Source of the DNA: Anthoceros angustus
Lineage: Eukaryota; Streptophyta; Anthocerotopsida; Anthocerotales; Anthocerotaceae
Reading direction: 5' to 3'
Assembly (NCBI GenBank): GCA_010909165.1
Contig: VJWM01000219.1
Coordinates: 186,001-250,000 of the forward strand
Length of the DNA: 64,000 nt
Numbering within the stretch: the first letter of the stretch is position 1; every line of letters begins with the position of its first letter. Shown here piece after piece: positions 31,143 through 42,734 of this stretch. Below the pieces are notes generated by a model, which saw nothing but the letters and a program-made list of their open reading frames with translations, did no database searches and was not told where the DNA came from. Both the position numbers and the translations under genes were made by a program.

Positions 31143-31756
31143 ATGGCGTCGGAGGAGGAGCGAGCCACACTCCTAAGCATCCACGACAGGGGCCGGAGTC
31201 TGATGGACGCCGTGGGGTTCAAAATGGAACTAATAAGCCGCGGGCGTCTCCAGGGTTCCTTCGTAGTGGGGGACATGACGACGCAGGTACAACGTAGATA
31301 GGCAATTGATGTACATGTGCCATTGTTGCAGCAGACCAGCGCATGCTAGGCGACAAGACACTGTAAGGGAAGGCCTAGGGGAGCTAACGCTGAGTCAGGG
31401 GGTTAATCATGCAGCCATTCAAAGTCCTGCATGGCGGCGTCACGGCGTTCGTGGCCGAGACGCTTGCGAGCCTGGGCGCGCTTCTCCTGGCCGATTTCCA
31501 GAGAATTGCCGGAATCGAACTGAACGTGAGCCACCTCCGAGCGGTGGAATCTGGTTGCGAGGTGAGTGTCGAAGCCACCGCCGTGTCCGCAGGAAAACGC
31601 GTGCAGGTGTGGGAGGTGAAATTCCGGGCGGACCACGCCGTGGCCGCGATTGCTCGCGTTACGCTGATCGTACTTGGTCGTCCCGGTCCGCTGCCACTGC
31701 CACTGCCACTGCCACTGCCACTCCAGCCATCGCCGACTTCCGCTTCCAAGCTCTAG
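31143..31756 (+). CDS. DHNAT: 1,4-dihydroxy-2-naphthoyl-CoA thioesterase, peroxisomal (2 exons)
   Basis: This is a hotdog-fold thioesterase that releases 1,4-dihydroxy-2-naphthoate from its CoA ester, a step of phylloquinone (vitamin K1) synthesis that plants perform in peroxisomes. Exons 31143-31286 and 31415-31756 give 161 residues. The motif PFKVLHGGVTAFVAETLASL carries the HGG of the family and its catalytic glutamate; IAGIELNVSHLRAV follows. The protein ends in SASKL, a canonical type 1 peroxisomal targeting signal, which supports both the stop codon and the location. Just before the SKL, a CTGCCA hexanucleotide array encodes an odd run of alternating proline and leucine. Family length is usually about 155-190 residues, so the gene looks complete. 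Confidence 0.93.
31690..31724. repeat. CTGCCA hexanucleotide microsatellite inside the thioesterase gene
   Basis: Five to six units of CTGCCA (CCACTG) encode a proline-leucine run about 25 residues before the C-terminal SKL. Changes of whole units would keep the frame and therefore the targeting signal. Confidence 0.85.
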
Positions 31757-31902
31757 TCTTGTTCTCCATATGTAATTTGTAGCACTATTCTTTAATACGT
31801 AGTTGCGCCTGTACGGATTGACCAATCCTGCTATTAACTGGGAATATAGGATAGGGAATAGCAAATTGCTACCTGCAGTGTAAGAAGAAGGAATCTATTA
31901 TA

Positions 31903-32165
31903 ATTGTCGAAGAAGAAGAATTTGATTATAATCCACGTGGACAAAAATATCTATCGTGGGACTTGATACTTAACAACTTGTGCCATAGTATACTATAATA
32001 TATATTTTAAAATATCTATAAAATTTTAAATTCACTCGACTTGCAACATGGAGTGTCTAAGCTATACCAAGAGTATCACTCCTCTAGGCACCCCATCTAA
32101 GTAGCGATCTAAGCGATGTGTCTATTTGGCCTAAGCCATTAGGAATCTTTGTTTGGTTTCTTTTT
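31903..32165 (+). repeat. Solo copy of a GAAGAAGAAGAAT-headed repeat family
   Basis: From TGTCGAAGAAGAAGAAT the sequence aligns in order with the reverse complement of 52150-51930. Shared blocks are ATGGGACTTGGTACTTAA (here GTGGGACTTGATACTTAA), AGGCACCCCATCTAAGTA, and TGTGTCCATTTGGCCTAAGC (here TGTGTCTATTTGGCCTAAGC). It resembles a solo terminal repeat or a short non-autonomous element, and it lies in the AT-rich gap between two genes. Confidence 0.65.
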
Positions 32166-32534
32166 ATTATAGGTAAGTAAGTTTGTCCCGAGCGTACAGA
32201 AAGAAAGATTGCGAGATTAAAAGTTATTTTAGGTGGTCGACGAAAGGTTCGTTGGACGAGGACATTTAGCCTCTAATCAATTAAAGCGGAGAACATGACC
32301 AGATTAATAAACCCTTTCAGTTAGAACGTGCCTGGAAGGGGGGTTCAGCCCTCCAATGTGGGACGCAGAACGAGACCCTCAAATTTTGGGACGGGGACTG
32401 AGCCACCTACATATTTGTAACGCTCTTGACCAAAGATGCAAGTACGATGCACCTGCACAGGAAGGCCATGTAGTAGACCTATACATGCGGCCTGGTTTGC
32501 CGTCGTGTCAGGAAGCACCACCTGTAACGTGAGC

Positions 32535-35500
32535 CTAGTCCTTTGCACCTTCTCCTTTGCCATACGAATGGGTCCGCGAATCTTGACGCTCTACAGCTTC
32601 ATGTTCTTCGCTATCCAAGTCAGTCGACGACTCTTGGGGTTCTTTCGCATCATCAGGGTCAGTCCATGGCTCGTCAGGGTCAGTCCATGGCTCGTCAGGT
32701 TCAGTCCATGGCTCATCACGGTCAGTCCATGGCTCTTCGTCCTCCTCTCCATCTTCAGTATCCGAGTTAGCCCACGGCCCTTCGTCCTCCTCTGCAACTT
32801 TATCTTCTTCACTATCGAAGTCAGTCAATGAACCTTCTGTATCCCCTGCATCTCCATCTTCGTCATTACTCCATGAATCACTGCCAGAATCCAGATCCAG
32901 AGCAGATGCTGATACGGGGACGCTTTCATCTTCAGAATCAACCACGGAGTCGGCCAAATTATCGCCTTCAAAGCTCAGGCATTCACGCATAAAGCTATCA
33001 TCCTCCTCAACAGTATCCTCCATTTTCAGCGCATCCAGTAATTCTGGAGAGATTTCGTCACCGACAATGACGGGCTTTGGTTGCCCTTCCGCCCAACCAC
33101 GAAACATTATGATCTTCTTTTGCTCTTGGGAGACCAGAACTCCCCCAGTTAATGCCTGCAGTGAATACAAGAAACCCAGAATGAGTAATTCCTAGACTGC
33201 GCACATTCAAGACGACTTATGATTTCACGAGTGTAAGACCTCCAGCTCTTGCGCTATTTCCTGGACAGAGGTTCCATTCGCACGACCGTTCACGCCAATT
33301 TTCACAAGCGCATTCCTCTTAAAATGCTTCCGTATTGCCGCTGCCAAGCCTGTCAGAACATTGCTCTTCCCTGCATAAGAGTTCAGTGTATGACTATGTT
33401 AGCATTTCATGTTATGTTAGCAAGGATCCGTATGTTAGCATTTCAGGTTACGTTAGCAGACATCCGTATCCAGAGTCCGACCCAAGCTGATGAAACAGGG
33501 CCCGGTCATCACCGACACTTACCCACATTGAAATTCGCTGTTTTTCCCATCACTTTGAGCGCATGCCTTCTCAGCACAAGTCTCTCCTTCGTTGAAAGTG
33601 GTTCAGCTCGGTATATTGTCTCAAACGTGTCACTGTCACTATCTTCTCCAGAAAATTCGCCAGTATCGAATCCACCATCTTGTGATTGCTTGTCAGAATA
33701 TGTCACACTCTGAGCGACGTCCCTAAAATCCTGATCACCGTCATCACCAGCGTACTTTTCCTGCAATACCAAGGGAGAATATTAAGTTTCATGAAGGAAT
33801 GCAATGGACAAGTCTTTGGTTGTCACAAGGTAATCAGGGTCTAACCCAACCAGGCCCAGGATACAGTAGAGGACAGCTTACAATTCCGGATCTCATTGTA
33901 CTGATCTCTTTCTCCAAGCTTAAAATGTGCCGCTCCAGAGCCTGAACACGTTGGTCACAGATGGGATGAACTCCAGGTGCACAGCACTCAACAGAACCAC
34001 AGCAGGGAATGCTTTGAGAAAGAAATTCTGTACACCCACAGTACCTTTCTCCTTTGCAATTCAATGGATCTTTTCAGAGCTTGGCGTTTGGTTAGAAGGT
34101 GCCGAGGTCTGATTTGCAGTGGCCGTTGGTAGTTCTTTCCTCGGTAAACAATGATGGCCTGACCTTTTGAGACCGCAACGGTTGCAATTAGGACACCTCC
34201 ACTTTCGTAGGCTAACATTTTTGCTGTGTACTCCAACTCTCGAGGGTCTTTTTCCTTGATAATGATCTTCACCAACTCCCGGTGCTTCCAATGCAAATGC
34301 ATATTCTCGACCACCCCATCAAACACTCCTCGTCTACCTGTAAGACAAAGGCGGTGAAAGTAACCTTAGAACCACCAAGGCTTCAAACAATACACACATC
34401 ACGAGAGATATCTCAATAAACAAGGTTGAGGTCCTGATGAATGCCAAAAAAAGATAAACATATAACATCACCCTCTTTTCATTTCATCTAGCAACAAGAT
34501 GTGATGCACTGTAACTTGCACCCCCAGGTGCATATTGCATACCTATTAAGAGGAAAGCCTTCATCTTGAGGCCAACCTTCCTGAACATATACCTCTCTTC
34601 ATCAGTGATATATTCCGCATCCGCAGGTGGCCCAGATAGTTCAAGGCTCTTCTCCACTTTTATCAGTGCGTCCTCAGCCCTGTTTTTCTTCATCAGAGCC
34701 TGTGCACAAGACATAGAAGTACGACATGCCTTACTGCTCACAATACCACAAGCAACCACAACATACCAACCCATTGACAACGCTGTTCTTCAATGCTGGA
34801 AAGGACCATTTGCAACAAGACCCCACACCAATTCTTCACACCACGCTCGTGACGTACCTGTTGCACCTTCCTCTCGATTCTCTCCACCTCATATCGCCTA
34901 GCTGCCGCTTTAGCTGCTTTTCTATTCCGCTGCTCCTCCTCAGTATCTATCCAGGATTGCCATTGAGATTTCACCTCCAGAGTTTCAGCTAAGGTACCAG
35001 CTTTACTTAATTCAACTGGAAGCCCTAGAGTTGCTGCCTTGCTGGCATTTCCGCGAAATCGGAGTCTTTCCTCTTCCTCCTGAAGAGCTTTTGTCATCGC
35101 ATCCCTCTCTTGTAAAGCAGCAGCTACTAAAGGAGGAAGGAAATCCTTTCCTCTGTAGAGAACAATGAATTCCTTGTTGCGAGAAAGCAAAACACCACCA
35201 GTATACCGCTGCACAGCCCAGCCAGTACTGATCTCAACAGAAAGCCCAGCCCCATTCGCAGCAAAAATGGTCTTACCAAGACAGAACTTCCAGATACCTT
35301 TAGCTCCTCAGCCATTCTCTCATTGTTGGTGTTCTGCACACCTCTCTTGACAGCAATTTTTGCTATTTCACTTCGTTCCCAGAGTTTCAAAATAGCCGAT
35401 GCTAAACCAACGAGGCCCCTATTCCTCCCTACATCCATTCATTCAAACAGGTCATATGTTCAGTCCCGAGGAAATGATGTGGTTGACAGACCTGCACTGG

Positions 35501-37208
35501 CTGAGAAGAGTAGACAAAGCCGTTAATCTGCACAAGTCAATGTGCTTCACTGAAGGTCGGATGTCGGGACTTACCGAGGACAAAATGAGGTGGCAATGGA
35601 CGCGCCAGTCTCCGCAAATCAGTCAGCTCGTTATTGGTCAAATTTGGCTTGACACCGTAAGGCAAGAGTCTGTAGGGCTTCTTGTAGGCAGACTCGTCGA
35701 TCGGCAGCAAATCCCCATCGACTGGAACCGGACGTGCCCCAGTCCAGCCTTCATAGCGAGGACCAAGCTCCTCCAAAATCCTCTCCACCTCTTCTAACTC
35801 CCGCATCATAATTTCTGTCAGTTTTCCTTTATCCACAGCTCCACCGCTGCTGGCAACTATCTCAGTTAGCACCCGATCCCGAATTTGACCTTCGCGTGTC
35901 TCTGGAACCGCTACATCACGTGACACGCCGCTCTCAAGCACAGCTTCATCTGCACCAACACGGTCTTCCACCTCCCGTACCTCCTGCTCAGAAGTGGCCA
36001 ACTCTACTTCCTTGCCTTCCTCCAGCTGCACGGGCACAGTCTGTGGCTCTTTGATACCAAAGTTCTGCCTGAACAATGGCAACGGCGCCTGCCGCCTCTT
36101 CTCAAGAACCGACTCAGGCAGCTTGGACGGATGAACATAATCCTTCCCTCGGTAGATAATCGCGGCACCACCCGACCTCCACACCACCAAACCCCCCGTC
36201 TTCCTCTGCAGAAACGTAACACCTCATCATCAGCATCCACAGCGCCAACCCGAACTAAACGGCAGAGGCAGAAGGAACACAAACCTCCAAATCCTCATGA
36301 GTCTTCTTCATATTCAAAGCCGGCGGGCCCTCACATTTGATCTTCACAATCTCAGAATTCCTCCATCCATCGTGAATGAAATCCACAACGCCGTCCGTGA
36401 CTCCGTGCCTCCCGATCTTGAGCCGGTGCCTCAGGTGGAGCCCGAGCCCGCGCAACCGCTTCAGCTCCTCTCCAGAAATGGTGAGCTCGGCCAGCGACGG
36501 CGGCTTCACCTTCTTCACCTTCCCGGCCTCCGCCTCCGCATCCGGCTCCTCATCCGGCCGCATTTCCCACGGGAACCTGGCGTCCATCCTCCCCGGCTCC
36601 TGGAACCCGGGCGTGGGAACGGGATGATCGGGAGTAGACCACTTCGGGTTCACCTTGGGAAGCACCTGGTTGTTCCCTCCCGGCCTGTGCGTGAAAATGG
36701 AGTCCGCAGTGTGCCCCCCGCGCCTCTGCTGCTGAGTGTAGCCGAGGTAGGACCTCCCTTGCACCGCCTGGCTGCTGCTCCTGATGCTCTGCAGCTTGTC
36801 CACAATGCGGGACATGGCCGTCCGCTTACCGGACTGCATACCGGGGTCCATGCCGTCGGACGAAACGGCCCGCTCCTCCGCCTCCACTTCCATCCCTTGC
36901 TGCTGCCGCCTGGCCGGCCCCGGGGGCGCACCGCTCCCCCGCGACATCCAGGGAGGCGGATTCTGCTTGAACCCCGAGCTGCGCCATCTCTGAGCTGGAG
37001 CCACAGCTGCAGCATCATTCTCCTCCTGCTCCCGCTCCTGCTCCCGCGTCGCTGCAGCTCTGGATGCGGAGCAAGCCACCAGCAGGCGGCCCGGCGCGGG
37101 CCGTGCGTACGAGGTGCTGCAGCCGCGGCCGCCCCCGGTGAGCGAGACGCAGGGGCAGCAGTCGCGCGACCGCGACGGGCCCAGGAGCCTCGCCGGCGCC
37201 AGCGCCAT
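32535..37208 (-). CDS. Four-CRM-domain plastid intron splicing factor (CRS1/CFM family)
   Basis: CRM proteins bind group II introns and help splice plastid transcripts. Reading from 37208, the N-terminus is arginine- and serine-rich (plastid transit peptide likely) and is followed by a long low-complexity segment. Four CRM domains follow. CRM1 (about 36500-36130) has [19 protein letters not shown] and [18 protein letters not shown]2 (about 35640-35140) has [13 protein letters not shown] and [17 protein letters not shown]3 (about 34630-34080) has [20 protein letters not shown] and [16 protein letters not shown]4 (about 33620-33095) has [20 protein letters not shown] and KIIMFRGW. Exon 1 is 37208-36285 and exon 2 is 36205-35575; later borders are approximate. 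The C-terminus is strongly acidic with a 7-residue repeat (EPWTDPD). Four CRM domains recall CFM2 rather than the three-domain CRS1 or CFM3, as I remember that family. An in-frame ATG at 37331 is an alternative start. Confidence 0.9.
32655..32736 (-). repeat. 21-bp tandem repeat encoding EPWTDPD
   Basis: Four 21-bp units (GTCAGTCCATGGCTCGTCAG and variants) encode [21 protein letters not shown] and EPWTDRD near the C-terminus of the CRM protein. Single-base differences already separate the units. A weaker GPWANSD unit follows upstream in the protein. Confidence 0.88.
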
Positions 37209-37488
37209 GCCGCGCAGCGCAATGCTTCGACTCTCACTGCATCCGCCGCCGCCACGGGAACAGGCGACGATGCTTCCGGAGGAATGCAGTGCGCGGTAAC
37301 TGTAACTAGTCAGGCCCAGGCGCCTTTGCAAAGTTTGCGTCCAGAGACGGAGAGGATGAGGATCAGAAGAAACGCGGCTCCATTAATGCAATCCAATTAC
37401 ATACATAAATAAAAACTGTAACAAAATGTCCATGGACTACAAACGCTCCCGGGCAGCGATGCCGTCCACGAAGACGAATTTTGAGACG

Positions 37489-40187
37489 CTACAGAAAAGC
37501 GTCCGCGAAGGGCAGCCGGCTGATGACTTGCTTCCCCAAGGAGTTCAGCTCCCGCAGCGCCTGCACGTGTGGCTCGTCGGCCTCCACGGGTATGATCGCC
37601 GCGGGGGATCCCTGTTTCAGGTATTCGACCACCTTGTTGGCGGCCTCCAAGCCCGTCACGAAGGCCTTCTCCTGCGCAACGCACAGAATTTTGAAGAAGG
37701 TTAGGGTTTGAAATCTTTGCTTCCGTCCCTGCTAGGGAGAGTGTTGCTTTTACCTGAGACCAGGAGCCGTGGCGATTGATGATCCAGTCTCCAGCCATAT
37801 ACACGTTGGGGATGCTGGTGCTTCCTTCCAACAGGTATTGGTAAGTTCCTGGGGAGAAGTGTGTTACACCTCGTTTGAATCGGACCACGGCCTTGTCCGT
37901 GACAGTGGCATATTGGAATTGCGGGATGCACAGGGCCAGGTACTCTTGCACTTTCTGGACTATTTGATCGTCGGTGAGGGGCAGAAGCTGGTTGGCATGA
38001 TACTGATGGAACGGACCCCGTCAGTAGGCAGTTGTATCCCAGCGAGCAAGCAAGTAGAGGAAGGTGAAAGGGGTTTGGCAGCACTTACAAAGTCTGCCTC
38101 CACCACTGTCCCTGGCTCATCTTTGTACTCGTCGTGCAAGGCAGTGAGGTCGAAGAATGTCCACCCTGTTGAGCTGTCGAATCCGAAGCAGGCGTTGCTT
38201 GGTTTGGGGATGGGGATCTGTGGAACATGCAAGAAACACATCATCATGCCTCTGCTGTATAGCCCTGCAGATGGTACTGCGGCTGCCTGAGATTGTAGAA
38301 GACGGTTATTACCTTTCTGTCTAGCCAGAGGCGTACAGCAAGCACGTCCACAGCGCCCAGATTTGAGGTGTTCAGAAAGTCTTCCTTGGTCTTCAGAACC
38401 ACGCTGTACAGAGCGACGTACAAACATGACCTCAGTGCTGAAACAAACCGATCCTACAGCAACAGCAATGTTGCCCCACAGGAACCGTCCCACCATGGCT
38501 CAAAAGCAGGCAGAACGAACGGACTACCCAACCTGTTCGCAACAATTCGTTGAATGGCGGTGACACCAACTGCAAACACCACAGCATCCGCTTCAAATGT
38601 CTCCTGTCCGCAGAGAACACCCGTCACAGCTCCGGTTTCTTCGTTGAGGATGACATCTGTGACTTTCTTCTCCGCGATAAAGTGGCAGCCTTGCTCTGCT
38701 AGCTTTTCCACCCAAGGCTTGAAAATCTGGTCACCCACAGTGCCTCGGCACCACACTACATCGAAGTCGGCCTGCAACCAGTTCAGGAGATCGACAAAAG
38801 CCCGCTCATTTCCAGAGGCTCTGAAGGGCTATGGCAGGCACACAGCTTGGATGGGTATGCAGAGAGCGAGATACAGGAGCAACACGCACCTGATGAGCCA
38901 GGATGAAATAGTACAGCATGCCTAAGGCAGCAGCAGCACTGCATTGTTCTCCCGGGGCAAACAAGCCCACAAGAAGCATGGGGTTGAATGCCTCTCTGTA
39001 CAACCTCTCTGAACATCCGAACTCTCGAAACAGCTCTCGTGCAGTTCCTGGACAGCATGAAATGAGAATGTAAGACCCAATGTGTGTGACTAAACATATG
39101 GCATCGCATATCATACAGGCACAAAGGAGGCTTACTTTTGTCGTACTTCTTCCAAGCACTGTCGCTGTTGTCAAAGTCGAGGACTAACAGGGCACAGAGA
39201 ACATGTCAGTCTGGTGCGTGAGATAGAGCACAACGGCAACCCAGCATTGAACTTAGGTCCACTCACCAGCATAGAGCAATGGTAGGGCAGTAAGGCGATC
39301 TAGCAAAGGAAGCCTCTTGAACTGCAATCCCATACCTTTCGGGGTCAATGGCCAAGCAATGCAGGTAGAAAGGGGAAGCATGTGCACCAAAATCATGCAT
39401 TCCGGACTATGCACTGATTCACCTGAGTGTACACGAAGGTACCCAAGGGGCTCGGCAAACGAGGAAGGTCCTGGAATATCGGTGACTCAACCTACAAGGC
39501 AGCACGGAGGCACGAACACGGAGAGCACTGTAGTCTGTGTGGCAGTTATCCATTCAACGAGTCTTGAGAGGAGGAAGCGTGAGACATGGTTGTGTTACCT
39601 CGAGGCCCTGAGGGGAGTATTGCGCAGATCTGGTCCAATCGGTGAAAGGCTGGAGGCCCAATGCATCCACCAGCGCGAATATGTTTTTATAGGGGTACCA
39701 GAAGCCTGCTGACAAATGTGAGCGAGCTTGGCAGAGCGCAGGGCAAGAAGGCAGCATAGCAGCAAGAGTTTTAGGGAGAGTGTGACAGTGTACGTACCGT
39801 GAATGCCCACCTCCACGGACCGCCCTGTAGCTGTCGTCCAACCGGCTGACAGGCCTCCGGGCTGACGCCCAGCTTCGAGGAGCGTGACATCGAAGCCCTG
39901 CCAATGGTGACGGCCCGGTGAAGCCACAGCAGCAGCAACCGCGACCAGCAAAACCGACCCAGCACCGGAAGGGGAAGGAGGTAGGCTCTCGCTACCTGCT
40001 TGGAGAGGTGATGGGCGGCGCCGAGGCCTGCCCAGCCTCCGCCGACAACCACCACTTTTTTGGTTTCTGCATTCTCCACCTTTTGCTCTTGGGCGATGCA
40101 ATGCAGCCTTGTCCTCCTGCTGGTGAGCTTGGGCGGGGCCTTCCAGACCGGCCACACCGACGTGAGCGGCTTAGCCAAGGCCTCCAT
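37489..40187 (-). CDS. Plastid FAD flavoprotein of the carotenoid-desaturase-like family
   Basis: This is a predicted FAD-dependent amine-oxidase/desaturase family enzyme, probably in plastids. Exon 1 (40187-39996) encodes a basic leader followed by KVVVVGGGWAGLGAAHHLSK, the dinucleotide-binding GxGxxG. Exon 2 (39897-39798) continues GFDVTLLEAGRQPGGL, and exon 3 reads GFWYPYKNIFALVDALGLQP. Later exons include ARELFREFGCSERLYREAFN, LFAPGEQCSAAAALGMLYYF and VVWCRGTVGDQIFKPWVEKL. The C-terminal FAD motif is NVYMAGDWI, and translation ends FADAFL at a TAG at 37491-37489. It is usually annotated as zeta-carotene-desaturase-like, but it lacks the canonical ZDS sequence and is better treated as a paralogue with unproven substrate. 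Start codons of this gene and the helicase are 123 bp apart, back to back. Confidence 0.85.
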
Positions 40188-40310
40188 CTCGGCTCTGGGT
40201 CTGGTGGCCTTGGAGGGACGGAAGTCAGCAGACTGTGACTTTGGTTGTTTGATTCTGGTAACCTAAATAATTGGTGGATAACGCAGGAAAGCTGGTGGTG
40301 GACAATCGCC
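40188..40310. promoter_or_regulatory. 123-bp divergent promoter between flavoprotein and helicase genes
   Basis: The two start codons face away from each other with 123 bases between. CTAAATAATT near 40263 is AT-rich but is not a clear TATA box. The spacing suggests a shared bidirectional promoter, unless the untranslated leaders contain further introns. Confidence 0.5.
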
Positions 40311-42305
40311 ATGGCTGAACAACTCTCCGCGCTCGACACTCCCCCTAACCTGCCCCGGAAGATTGCGTGGGGAGATGAGGAATTCGACGAACCCGACCTG
40401 CCTCAGCCGCCCCCTGATGTTCTTGATCTCGGCGGCCTGTCTGCCGCCCTCGACAGCGCGAGTACAGCAGCTGACGCGGATGCCGCGCCGGAGGCAGAGA
40501 TCAGAAAGGTGCGGATGGACGGACTCTTGCCACTTCTGCATTTGCAACAGGGATGTGCACAGTTCCTTACGCCGTCGTCATGTTCCTGTTGCTGTTGCTG
40601 TTGCTGTTGCGTTGGGTGGATTCACTTTGCTGCCTGCAGGTTGTGGCCGACGACACCCTCTACACATCGGCAACTACGTTCGAGGACCTCAATCTGAGCC
40701 CGGCCCTGCTCCAGGGCTTGTACGCTGAGATGAAATTCGAGAAGCCCAGCAGAATACAGGCCGTCACTCTGCCCATGATTCTGACACCTCCATACCAGAA
40801 CCTCATCGCGCAAGCTCACAATGGTTCCGGCAAAACCACCTGTTTCGTGCTTGGGATGCTCAGCAGGGTGAATCCCCTGTTGAACGCACCGCAGGCCCTC
40901 TGCGTCTGCCCTACCAGGGAGCTGGCTATCCAGGTATGCCATGCTGCACCATTTTCTTCCTCCGTGCTGCCTGCAGTGCATAGGTAGATGCCAAGGCAAG
41001 ATGTTGTGTTGCATAGCAGCTGTGGCATCCTCTCATCCTAGCCTGTTGAATCATGTGTGAAGAATCAACAAGTACTTACCAAAATGGGCAAGCACACTGG
41101 CATAACCTGCGCTTGTACAGCTTTTGCCGATATTGAGTCAGGCGCAAGGCCAGGGCGCATCACTGACCAGGTGGTCATCGGGACGCCTGGGACCTTGAAG
41201 CGTTGGATGACAAAGGATAGAAGCCTGAGCACGAAGACCATCAGGGTGCTGGTGTTCGATGAGGCGGACCACATGCTGGACCAGGTACTTTTCTTGCTTC
41301 CTGCTTGTTGTTTCATCCTTGCATTCCTCGGTGGCCATGTTGACGGATGCTGTACGTGTTGCCTGATGCAGGATGGCTTCCAAGACGACTCACTGAGGAT
41401 CATGAAGGAGATCACCAAGGAGGTGACCAGGCTCAATGCGTCTCTCCAAGTGCGCATCTTACAAGCCTTGTTGTCTGCCTCTAGGATGCGCTCCAGTGTA
41501 GATTCAGGTGAAGTGAAGAGGTTTTCCTTGATGTTTTCTTTGTGTGTGCAGGTTCTGCTGTTTTCAGCCACATTCAACGAACGAGTGAAGCAATTCGCTC
41601 AGAGAGTGACCGTGAAAGCTAACTACGTGTTTGTGGAAAAGGAGAAGCTTTCACTCGACGTGATCCGGCAGTATCGTGTCATGTGCCCTAATGTGTGCGC
41701 CAAAATCGAGGTGCTCAAGGAACGCATCTTCCCGGCCGCGGAGAAGCTAGGGCAGTCCATCATCTTCGTCCGCACCAGGAAGAACGCGAGCGAGCTGCAC
41801 CGGATCTTGAACGCCGACGGCCACAAGTGCTCCTCCATCCAAGGCGGCCTCACTCACGAAGAGCGCGACCGGGTGATCCGGGAGTTCAGATGCGGGGAAA
41901 CCAAGATTCTCATCGCAACCGACGTCCTCGCCCGGGGCTTCGATCAAGCGCAGGTCACCTTGGTTGTTAACTTCGATATCCCAGTGAAGGCGGCCACCCC
42001 GGACGAGCCGGACTACGAGCTCTACCTGCACAGGATCGGGCGGAGCGGCCGGTTTGGCCGTCGAGGTGAGCGAGCTCACGTCACACAGCGAAGTTAGCGT
42101 TTTGTCTTTTGTCCGCTGGCTGCCTGAAGCGCGCGTGCGTGCGTGGGGCTCTTGTGCAGGCGCTGCATTCAATCTGCTGGTGACGGAGGACGACGCAAGA
42201 GATCTGGACAGGATTGCAAGCCATTTCAACCGCGACATCCCCGAGGTGCCGTGGCAAGATGAGGAGGCTTTCGAAAGCGTGCTCAAGGAGGCAGGCTTAG
42301 CTTGA
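40311..42305 (+). CDS. DBP5: DEAD-box RNA helicase, DBP5/LOS4-like (6 exons)
   Basis: This is an ATP-dependent RNA helicase of the DBP5 group, which remodels mRNPs at nuclear pores during mRNA export. Exons 40311-40508, 40640-40933, 41063-41284, 41372-41449, 41552-42065 and 42160-42305 add to 483 residues with every splice phase consistent. All core motifs are visible: Q motif FEKPSRIQ (about 99-106), AHNGSGKT (125-132), PTREL (157-161), TPG, DEAD (230-233), SAT (269-271), SIIFVRTRKNASELH, ATDVLARGFDQAQV and HRIGRSGRFGRR (424-435). The segment DIPVKAATPDEPDYELYLHR and the acidic N-terminus are typical of DBP5. No missing catalytic residue was seen. Confidence 0.94.
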
Positions 42306-42734
42306 GGAGGAGAATGAGCTTTGAAGAAGCGAACATTTTTCTGCAACAGGGGCCCGGCGTCTAGTCGCTACATAGGCGTATAAACCTACATAAATTAGAA
42401 GGCTGAGAGCATTACAAAGCTCCGACGTTGCAGCAAAACAACGACAAGGCAAATTCTAAATAAGTTTCACGGAGTGGATCGCTCACAACGTGCTTGTGAA
42501 TTTAGGGGAATGGAGGCTGTCGCATCTTTGTCTCTGTTGCCTTGCCGTCTCCTGTTGTGGAGGCCGCGAGTTTTGTGAGGTGTATCAAGCAGGAATGAGT
42601 TGCAGTGAGTGCTTTGGGAAAGTGTTTGCCTTGCATGCCAAGCGCACTGCCTTGCCTTATCTTCTGGCGTGCATGTCGTTCTTCCACTTTTAGCGGGCTG
42701 GCTGGTTCGCCAGTGAAGCTGGGACAGTGTCTCG
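42306..42734. other. Spacer between helicase and starch synthase genes
   Basis: It holds the helicase 3' untranslated region and the starch synthase promoter or leader. No further gene or obvious regulatory motif is seen. Confidence 0.5.

Noticed and set aside
37489-40187. Calling the flavoprotein true zeta-carotene desaturase
   Set aside because: Only the general FAD-desaturase motifs match. The conserved core differs from canonical ZDS as I know it, so a specific substrate is not justified.
41738-41960. A second plus-strand frame within the helicase exon
   Set aside because: It is a shadow of the GC-rich coding exon; the DEAD-box frame contains all the conserved motifs.
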